Part shown: piece after piece, positions 56,913 to 64,000 of the stretch
Numbering within the stretch: the first letter of the stretch is position 1
How the letters are laid out: every line of letters starts with the position of its first letter
Assembly: GCA_963747275.1 (NCBI GenBank)
Contig: CAVVEI010000015.1
Coordinates: 1 to 64,000 of the forward strand
DNA length: 64,000 nt
Direction of reading: 5' to 3'
From: RBG-16-64-13 sp963747275
GTDB taxonomy: Bacteria > Actinomycetota > Thermoleophilia > RBG-16-64-13
Made by a program: the position numbers and the translations under genes
The notes under the pieces: generated by a model
The model's database searches: none
The model's input: the letters and a program-made list of their open reading frames with translations, nothing else
Told to the model about the DNA's origin: nothing

Positions 56913-59900
56913 GTGCAAGCATTGCTTGAACACACTGCTGGCGCAGGGGAGAGCGCAAGGCGGAGGCGATTCCGCTTTGGCCTGTGCATTATGGCGACTC
57001 TATTCTTTGTACTGATTATCCAGACTGGCTATGCCTCCGCAGATGGCTTCCGATATCCTCTCGGTGATGGTTGGGCAAGACCTGCTAGCCAAAACCTGTG
57101 GGCCGACTCGTTCGATCCATACTATGGGCGCTTGGCGGATGACTGACTTCGGCTCGAGCACGCTGACGGCTACCTATAGGGGTACGGTAGTCAGGTCTGA
57201 GTGGCACAATGACTACGGCAACGTAGTGGTCATACAGCACGATCTTCCGACAGGCACGGTGTATTCGTTCTATGGACACATGGCGAGCCGTGCGGTCGCC
57301 GTGGGGAACTCGGTCGAAACCGGAACCGCCGTCGGAGTGATTGGGGAGACAGGGGCGATTTGCTTTGGCGTGCATGTACACTTTGCAGTCAGCATCGTCC
57401 TCGGGCATAGTCAGAGGCTACTACGGCTCGTCCTTCTCGTCAGCTAACACGAGCATGGTCAAGGATGGGGTGACTTACTACAATCCCTCCTGGTTCATTG
57501 AGAGCAACAGGACGGTAGTTTGGGACACCGCCGGTCCCACCGGCTCCATCACCAGCCCGGGGGCCAATCAGAACGTCCGGTCTCCCGGATATACGACGGT
57601 CACAGGCAGTTTCAGCGACCCGTCTGGGGTAGCGCGAGTTGCCCTGCAATGGAAGTACGCAGATCAGGCAGACGCCTCGTACGCGGGCGTGGGTGACATG
57701 GCCGCGACCGGTGGGGGCGGCTATAGCTTCACCCTTGACCACTCGGCCACGGGCTTTCAAGCCGGGCGCGCGGTCATTCTGCGGGCAGTCGCCTTTGATG
57801 GTTTGGGCAATGCCAACTGGGGCATAACGACTCGCATCGTCCCGGTCGCCAATCAGAAGCCCACCGGGACCTCAATGACACCCACCGGGGCTATGGCCAC
57901 AGGCATCTTCCGCGACTACATCTTCGTGGGTACCGACGGCGACGGGGTCGCCGACATGACCAAGGTCAACCTGATGATCGGTCCCTCCACAGACTACTCC
58001 GCTAATTGGGCCAGCACCATCTACATGACCTATATCAGGTCAGAGAACAAGCTCTATCTGTACGACGCCGCGGGTGCCAACTCCTCCGGTGTCGTGGGGT
58101 CGTCGACTGTTCTCTCCAACGGCCAGGCCGATTTGGAGCTCTCGAAGACCACCGTCACGGCATCCGGCAGCACACTCACTATCAAGGCGCGGGTGCGTCC
58201 GCACCTGACCGGCAGCAAGACTGCCTACGTGCGGGCCGTGGACCAAGCAGGTATCACCTCCGCGTACAAGAACTGTGGCGCGGTCTCACTCACCAACCAA
58301 GCTCCGGCCGTGGGCACGGTGAGTCCCGCATCGGGCAATATTCCTACAGGGCTGTACAGCAAGGTGACCTTCACTGGCATCGATCCAGACGGGGCGGACC
58401 AGATCAGGTTGGTGCGTCTGATCATCGGCCCGGACTCCAGTGAAAGCAACTATGCGAACAAGATATCGATCCAGGCCTGGGGAGATGGCCGTATCGTTCT
58501 GTTTACCAAGGCCGGTGGCAGCGTCAGTGGGTATGTGGGTGCTTCGCAAGTGCTGAGCACAGACACATGTTCGATAGATCTGAAGAACTCCACAAAGGTC
58601 AAGATCGGCACCACCCTCAGTTTCTCGTTGGCGCTTACGCCTGCTGCGCTAGGGAGCTTCAATACCTATCTCAACACCAAGGACCAAGCACTCATAGACT
58701 CGGCCTTTGTGCAGAAGGGCACCCTCTCAGTGGTGGCTGGGCGCTACCAGCAGACCGACTCCCGCCTTACCTATCTGGGCACCTGGTCGTCCGGCGCCAC
58801 CTGGTCGGCTTCTGGCGGCAGCTTCGCCTCCGCCTCAGTGCCCGGGGCCGGGGTGGTCGTAGCCTTCACTGGGCCCTCCATCAAGGTGGTGTCACGTACC
58901 GCCCCCTGGTACGGCCAAGCTCTAGTGAGCGTAGACGGCGGGACTCCCACGACTGTCGATATGTACAGCGCCGCCACGGTATACAAGAAGCAGGTCTATG
59001 AGAAGACCGGTCTTTCCTCCGGAGCCCACACCCTCACCATCAAGTGTGCCGGCGCCAAGAGCACGGCTTCGACCGGCTATGGCATAAGTCTCGATGCTCT
59101 GGATATCGCCGGTAGCCTCACCCAGGCTCCCAAGACCACGCGCTACCAGCAGGACGATGCCAAGCTTGCCTATGCGGGCACCTGGACCACCGCTTCGGGC
59201 AACTGGTCGTACTCAGGGGGCAGCTTCAAGTCCGGCAGCGGGACCGGTACCAAAGTGACGGTCACCTTCACCGGTAGCTACCTGGCCTGGGTCGCCAAGA
59301 CCTGCCCCTGGTACGGCAAGGCCAAGGTGACCTTGGATGGCGATACCGTCAACGCCAAGACCGCAGACCTCTACAGCTCCGCCACCACCTACAAGAAGAC
59401 CGTCTACAAGACCGGTCTGCTGGACAACAAGTCCCACACCCTTGTGATCGAGTGGACTGGTAGTAAGTACGGGGCCTCGACCGGCACTGCCATCGGGGTG
59501 GATGCGTTCGACATCTTGGGGACGCTGACTCAGGGCACGCAGACCAATCCAATCGACCCGGCGAACTTCGGCAACATACTCACGGATGCGGCAACTGGTT
59601 CCTCGTACCTCATTACGTACGCCGGCAAGCGCGCGGGCATACCTACTGGGGGTGACTATCAGTCGATGGTGAACAACGGCGTGCCCGTGGTGAGCACAAG
59701 TTGGTCGGTGATTTCTCAATATCCGGACGCGGGGTACCAAGCGGTTGTCGCTCGTATGGATGACCCCGTCATCGGCGGAGACCCAAAGTGGATCCTCAAC
59801 TATTCTGGCGACGGGCACGGCTATGAGAACGACTACCGCGCTACCCAGTCGGCAGCAGGAAAGCCCACCGCCACCAACTCGGCGACCTGGACGCTGGCAA

Positions 59901-60163
59901 ACGGGCGCGGCAAGGTGAAGTTGAACGCGTATATCCCCAGCATGACCGATATCTGGGCCGGTGTGGTCTATGAGGTCTGGGATGGCGGTACCTTGCTGGC
60001 AACAGTTCCGGTCAATCAGTTCAATTACAAAGGATTCATGACCCTGGGGACCTGGACGTTCTCCTCGGGCAGCATCGTGATCAGATGCTATGACAACCAA
60101 GGCACAGGCCCCTACGGCGTCCTGATGGGTTGGGACTGCATGGAGGCGGTACCGATAGGCTGA
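56913..60163 (+). CDS. Exported M23-like protein with Ig-like domains and paired A-B modules (frameshifted near its 5' end)
   Basis: A GTG at 56913 is followed by a basic region and a signal peptide (LCIMATLFFVLIIQTGYASA). Frames change near 57145 and 57390. The N-terminal domain is M23/LytM-like (YRGTVVRSEWHNDYGNVVVIQH, YSFYGHMA, FGVHVHFAV), with the HxH and YxH histidines present; the first zinc His is not visible in either frame. Then follow several Ig-like repeats (57540-58730), modules A (58742-59125) and B (59139-59528), and a C-terminal domain of about 200 residues (SYLITYAGKRAGIPTGGDY ... VLMGWDCMEAVPIG). It is probably a cell-surface or secreted glycan-binding protein. Confidence 0.72.
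58742..59125 (+). repeat. Module copy A1
   Basis: A-type unit of about 128 residues: RYQQTDSRLTYLGTW opens it, followed by GPSIKVVSRTAPWYGQALV, EKTGLSSGAHTLTI and GISLDALDIAGSL. The repeated motif set defines the A type. Confidence 0.75.
59139..59528 (+). repeat. Module copy B1
   Basis: B-type unit: RYQQDDAKLAYAGTW, then GSYLAWVAKTCPWYGKAKV, TGLLDNKSHTLVIEWTG and IGVDAFDILGTL. It differs from A by YLAWVAKT and TGLLD in place of VKVVSRT and TGLSS. Confidence 0.75.
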
Positions 60164-60468
60164 CGACGGGCACGCACGTAGTCCTCTGTGCCGAGGGGAC
60201 CGCTGGCCCGGGTTCGGGTCGCGACCCTCGGCACAGCGTTTGAGCTTCAGGCGGGGCCACCTGGGCGACCGAGGCCTCTCCCTTGCTCTCGTCGTGGTCG
60301 GTATCGTGGAGCTTCAGTTGTTCAGCGACGGACTCTGGGCAAGGCGCCCCCTCTGGTTGCGGCCAGGCGCAAATGCCTCTGATATCCTGTTGACGCCCCA
60401 GTCTGCCGATAGAGGCTCGATATGGAGATATCTTCGCCGGCGCAGATCTGGCCGCGGAAGGAGGACGC
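60164..60468. other. Intergenic region upstream of the esterase-module gene
   Basis: Contains a ttgacg hexamer near 60391 and a gatatgg sequence near 60417 that could be promoter parts, but spacing is not convincing. The ribosome site ggaaggagg is at 60457-60465. No other element was seen. Confidence 0.35.
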
Positions 60469-62942
60469 ATGAACAGGTGTAAAGCCGCGTTTCTGGGGAT
60501 CACGCTGGTCGCTCTTGGCCTGCTGGCGGTCCGGCTGAGCACCGCCTCCGCGGCGGAGACCGCGGAGGCCAACCTCATCTTCTTTCACCACAGCGTGGGC
60601 AGCAACTGGCTGGCGAGCGGGCTTGTTGCCGCGCTCAACGATTCTGGCTACTTCGTGTCCGACACCAACTATGGGTGGACGGGCGGCAGCGGGCCCGACT
60701 ACGGCAGCTCCACCGACACGGGCGACTGGCCCACCTGGTTCACCGACACGGTGATGGGGCTGGCGTATCCGTGGACAGGATCTGTCGTCGGGCGCCAACG
60801 ACGTCGACCTCGACCCGGCGGCCGGCGAGAACACCATGATCATGTTCAAGAGCTGCTACCCCAACAGCGACGTGGGCTACGGCATCGACGACGAGAAGGC
60901 CATCTACAACAGCCTGCTGCCCTACTTCGAGGATCACCCCGACAAGATGTTCGTGCTCATCACCCCGCCACCCATGCCGACGCATCGCACGACGCCCGCA
61001 AGACCCGGGAGCTCTGCAACTGGCTGGTCGACCGCGACGCCGGGTGGCTGAAAGACCTGACCACCGGCAACGTCTTCGCCTTCGACCTCTACAACGTGCT
61101 GACCCACCCCAGCGCGCACCACACCGCGGTGGGCGGCGTCGAGACCCACACGGTCGTCGCGCGGCGCCAACACCCTCTACTCTGGCTACCACAGCAGCGG
61201 CGACGACCACCCCAACGCGGCCGGCAACGCCAAGGCCACGGCCAAGTTCGTGCCGCTGCTGAACGTCTGGTACGAGGAGTTCTTGGCCGCCTCGGGCACG
61301 GCTCCGCGGCGCTATCAGCAGGACAATAAGCTGCTCACCTACCTGGGGGGGTGGAAGTACCTCGCCAGCAGCGCGGCGTCGGGGGGGAGCCTCACCTACA
61401 CCAACGCCAAGGGCGCCTCGGTGCTCGTCTCGTTCAGCGGCACCTCGGTCGAACTTCTGGCCCGCACGGGGCCCGATTACGGCAAGGTGCTCATCACCTT
61501 GGACGACGGAGCGGCCGAGAGCTACGACCTCTACAGCTCCAGCCCCGCCCACCAGCAGAGCATCTACGAAGAGGAGGGTCTGGACGACACCACCCACACC
61601 CTCACCATAACCTGCGAGGGCGACAATAGCACCTTGTCCTCGGGCACCAACATCAGCCTGGACGCTCTGCGCATCCTCGGCACGCTCACGGAGGCCGACA
61701 AGCCCATCCGCTATCAGCAGGACGACGCGGCTCTCGAATACAAGGGCACCTGGGCCACCGCCACCGGCACTTGGGCGCAGTACTCGCTGTCGAGCGCCAA
61801 GAGCGCGGCCGGACCCGGACGATCGGTGAACGTGAGCTTCACGGGCACCTATCTGGCCTGGATAGCTCCCATGACCCCGTGGTACGGCAAGGCCTTGGTG
61901 AGCGTTGACGAAGGTCCGCTGGTGCCGGTAGACCTCTACAGCTCGAGCGTGAAGTACAAGCAGAGGATCTTCGACACCGGCCTGTTGGACGACGCGCCGC
62001 ACACCCTCAGCATCTACTGGACGGGCGATAGGAGGACGGCGGCCAGCGGCACCAACATATCCGTCGATGCCTTCGACGTCATGGGCACGCTCACCGACGC
62101 CGATGCGGCTCCGCCCATACTGTGGCGCTATCAGCAGACCGACCCCCGCATCACCTACGTGGGCGCTTGGTCGTACGGCTCCACCTGGTCGGCCTCGGGC
62201 GGCAGCTTCGCCTCCACGGGCGCGGCCGGGGCGGGCGCGCTGGTGAACTTCACCGGCACGTCGGTCAAGCTGGTGGCCCGCACCGCTCCGTGGTACGGCC
62301 TGGCCGAGGTCTGCGTGGGCGGCGACACCGAGACCGTAGACTTCTATTCGCCCACCGTGGCCTACAAGCAGGTGGTGTTCGAGAAGACGGGGCTATCACC
62401 CGGCGAGCACACCCTCTCCATCAGAGTGCCTGGGGGACAAGCGCACCGAGTCTAGCGGCTACTCCATAAGCCTGGATGCACTCGACATAACGGGCTACCT
62501 GGAGCAGGGCCCCGTGGCCACCCGAGTGCAAGAGAACGACGCAGTCTGGGTAGGCGAGGGGGCAATAGCCACCGCGGGCACTTGGAGCAGCCACGTGGGC
62601 AGCTGGGCGCTCTACTCGGGCAGCGGCCTCATGACCGCCAACACCGCGGGAGCCAAGATGACCGTCACCTTCGACGGCCGCTACCTGGCCTGGGTGGCCA
62701 AGACCACCCCCTGGTACGGCAAGGCCAAAGTGACCCTGGACGCCGGCACCCCGGACGAGGTGGTCAAGATAGTGGACCTCTACAGCTGGACACAGGGCTA
62801 CAAGAGGACCGTCTACAACACCGGGCTCTTGGATGAGGGGTCGCACACGGTGGTGATCGAGTGGCTGGGCGAGAAGTACTGGCGCTCGGCGGGCACCACC
62901 ATAAGCGTGGACGCCTTCGACCTGATACTGGCGCTGCCGTAG
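60469..62942 (+). CDS. Exported SGNH-like hydrolase with four alternating A-B-A-B modules (frameshifted)
   Basis: ATG at 60469 behind aaggagg; signal peptide LVALGLLAVRLSTASA. The N-terminal domain (60540-61290) reads ANLIFFHHSVGSNWL, with a nucleophile-like Ser, and ends in GDDHPNAAGNAKATAK, a D-x-HPN catalytic-dyad pattern of SGNH enzymes. It is interrupted by frame changes near 60778, 60967 and 61160. Four modules follow: A (61310-61690), B (61710-62095), A (62126-62500, with a frame change near 62440) and B (62523-62935). It probably deacylates or binds a surface polysaccharide. Its modules match those of the preceding gene. Confidence 0.72.
61310..61690 (+). repeat. Module copy A2
   Basis: A-type unit: RYQQDNKLLTYLGGW, then GTSVELLARTGPDYGKVL, LDDTTHTLTI and ISLDALRILGTL. 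It has diverged most among the A copies; PDYG replaces PWYG. Confidence 0.7.
61710..62095 (+). repeat. Module copy B2
   Basis: B-type unit: RYQQDDAALEYKGTW, then GTYLAWIAPMTPWYGKALV, TGLLDDAPHTLSIYW and ISVDAFDVMGTL. Confidence 0.72.
62126..62500 (+). repeat. Module copy A3
   Basis: A-type unit: RYQQTDPRITYVGAW, then GTSVKLVARTAPWYGLAEV, EKTGLSPGEHTLSI and, after a one-base frame change, ISLDALDITGYL. It is very close to A1 in the preceding gene. Confidence 0.74.
62523..62935 (+). repeat. Module copy B3
   Basis: B-type unit: begins RVQENDAVW, has GRYLAWVAKTTPWYGKAKV, TGLLDEGSHTVVIEWLG and ISVDAFDLILALP, and ends at the stop codon. It is close to B1 in the preceding gene. Confidence 0.72.
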
Positions 62943-62978
62943 CGCGCTACAGCCAGACACACAGCAGTCTACGACCAC

Positions 62979-63004
62979 GTGGGGGCGCCGCAAGGCGCCC
63001 CCAC
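62979..63004 (+). terminator. Hairpin terminator after the second module gene
   Basis: An 11-bp perfect stem (gtgggggcgcc, loop gcaa, ggcgcccccac) begins 37 nt after the stop. No T run follows. Its position suits transcription termination before the next gene. Confidence 0.6.
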
Positions 63005-63038
63005 TGCATCTGGGGCCGCCGGCACGCAGCCCCGCCGT

Positions 63039-63067
63039 TTGACATGCGTGTTTCGGAGAGTTAGCGT
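63039..63067 (+). promoter_or_regulatory. Candidate promoter for the third module gene
   Basis: TTGACA at 63039-63044 is a perfect -35 hexamer. Seventeen bases later lies TAGCGT (63062-63067), a weak -10. It is 48 bp before the GTG start at 63116. Confidence 0.4.
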
Positions 63068-63115
63068 GCTTGGTGGGGGCGTCAGCCCACAACACTTAAG
63101 CTAAGGGGGCGGGCA

Positions 63116-64000
63116 GTGTCGAACATTCGCATCATTCCCTCCGGCCGAACGTGCAAGATCCTCGGTGCAATTGTGCTACTGGTCGCGCTTGCAGTGGCGC
63201 TGCCCACCTTCGTGCTCGCCTCGTCGGAGCCCGCCGATGCTCAGCGCCCAGTGAGAGGCGTGCTGGGCAGCGGCGACCATGCGGCTCCGTTCGCACCAAG
63301 TGAAGCCTCAGGATCAGAGCTCGAGCTCAGCACCCTGGGGCCGAATGTGCTTTTTGACTGGGTGGAGAGCGGCAGCGGCAGCTGGACCGCCACCAGTACC
63401 TGGGCCATCACCACCGAGTGGCTACCGCCCTGGGAGGAGCCGGGCAATCACAGTTGGAGCGACAGCCCGAGCGCGAACTACGCCAACAACGCCGACTCGA
63501 CCCTGACGAGCGGCATAATCGACCTTTCGGCGGCGGCGGTAGACCAGGAGGTGATGCTGTATTTCGCATGCAACTACGCGCTGGAACTCAACTCTGACTT
63601 TCTCTACGTGGAGTTGTCAAGCGACGGTGGGTCCAGCTGGTCGTACTTAGGGGACTACTTGACGGGCACCGATCCAGAAGGGTGGTACTTCACGTTCGTC
63701 CCAGCGTCGTTTCACACCAACCAGTTCAGGCTCCGTTTTCGGCTGGTGTCTGACTCGTCGGTGACGGCCGATGGGGTGCACATCGACGGAGTGCAGGTGT
63801 ACACCTCGAATACCGATATGGGGTGGGCCGACGATGCGCGGCTGGCCTACTTTGGCACCTGGGCAACCACCACCCGGCCCTACAGCGACGGAGGCACCTG
63901 GACCTACAAATCGTCCAACAGAACCGGAGACTTGATCAAGATCGACTTCACCGGGCCTGCCATCATGGTGAACGGCAAGATGGGCCCGACCTCCGGCATC
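63116..64000 (+). CDS. Exported MAM-like/module protein, runs off the window
   Basis: A GTG at 63116 begins VSNIRIIPSGRTCK and a signal peptide (ILGAIVLLVALAVALPTFVLA). The following 200 residues look like the jelly-roll domain of immune-inhibitor-A-type proteins: PSANYANNADSTLTSGIIDLS, YLELN-type strand ALELNSDFLYVELSSDGGSSW, and VTADGVHIDGVQVY. Near 63829 a module of the A/B type begins (DDARLAYFGTW) and the frame is open to the right edge. No base errors are evident. It continues the run of module proteins, separated by a terminator and its own promoter. Confidence 0.75.
   Translation, partial: MSNIRIIPSGRTCKILGAIVLLVALAVALPTFVLASSEPADAQRPVRGVLGSGDHAAPFAPSEASGSELELSTLGPNVLFDWVESGSGSWTATSTWAITTEWLPPWEEPGNHSWSDSPSANYANNADSTLTSGIIDLSAAAVDQEVMLYFACNYALELNSDFLYVELSSDGGSSWSYLGDYLTGTDPEGWYFTFVPASFHTNQFRLRFRLVSDSSVTADGVHIDGVQVYTSNTDMGWADDARLAYFGTWATTTRPYSDGGTWTYKSSNRTGDLIKIDFTGPAIMVNGKMGPTSGI

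Overview
The window joins two unrelated DNAs. About the first 2.4 kb looks eukaryotic, most like a GC-rich green alga: homopolymer and G-rich tracts, a spliceable intron, and two exons that together encode the C-terminal half of a Fanzor/TnpB-like RNA-guided nuclease (RuvC-I DPG motif, zinc finger, RuvC-III DRDxNA motif, long acidic tail). From about 2.4 kb to the end the sequence is densely coding, GC-rich bacterial DNA. The joint cuts into the dimerisation helix of a histidine kinase, so the contig is most simply a chimera (contamination or misassembly), not a transfer.

The bacterial part fits a Gram-positive, high-GC, actinobacterium-like organism. Evidence: CDP-glycerol-type wall polymer genes, many GTG/TTG starts, and TANNNT promoters placed 6-8 nt before ATG codons, as in leaderless actinobacterial transcripts. 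The class cannot be fixed from sequence alone. Many genes are broken by single-base insertions or deletions while the protein homology continues in another frame. The breaks are dense in 8-19.6, 35.5-44.6, 49.4-56.6 and 60.7-62.5 kb and nearly absent in 19.9-35.2 and 44.8-47.9 kb. I read them mostly as sequencing errors and annotate such genes as single units.

Layout. 2.4-9.2 kb: truncated sensor kinase, MFS permease, small membrane protein, RNB ribonuclease, membrane-anchored PQQ-like propeller. 9.2-16 kb: DUF1846 protein, AI-2E permease, SpoIIAA-like protein, short-chain dehydrogenase, SPFH/band-7 protein, NhaD/ArsB-like antiporter. 16-19.8 kb: CDP-alcohol phosphatidyltransferase, glycerol-3-phosphate cytidylyltransferase and CDP-glycerol glycerophosphotransferase (lipid and teichoic-acid-like polymer synthesis), then malic enzyme. 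19.9-25.5 kb: two related membrane proteins, PAS-GGDEF cyclase, alanine racemase, GAF-GAF-SpoIIE phosphatase. 25.5-31.6 kb: tRNA-Glu, -Val, -Asp, -Phe, a three-repeat membrane protein, an MBOAT/SGNH acyl-transfer pair, tRNA-Lys, and a CBM plus alpha/alpha-toroid protein. 31.7-35.2 kb: etfB-etfA-ETF:quinone oxidoreductase operon. 35.3-38.8 kb: DHA2 efflux pump, zinc metallopeptidase, membrane protein. 38.9-41.2 kb: queF-queC-queD-queE for queuosine precursor synthesis. 41.2-49.3 kb: repeat membrane proteins, a VapBC-like toxin-antitoxin pair, a GH3-family acyl-adenylating enzyme, a GGDEF/HD-GYP c-di-GMP enzyme and a WG-repeat lipoprotein. 49.4-56.7 kb: nitroreductase, second DHA2 pump, ZIP transporter, CHRD protein, lipoprotein, GH3 beta-glucosidase.

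From 56.9 kb to the right edge lies a run of three exported proteins built around one beta-rich module of about 130 residues in two subtypes that strictly alternate (A-B in the first, A-B-A-B in the second, a further copy beginning in the third). With the upstream beta-glucosidase they look like a surface glycan-binding and processing set, and they are the most interesting bacterial part of the window.
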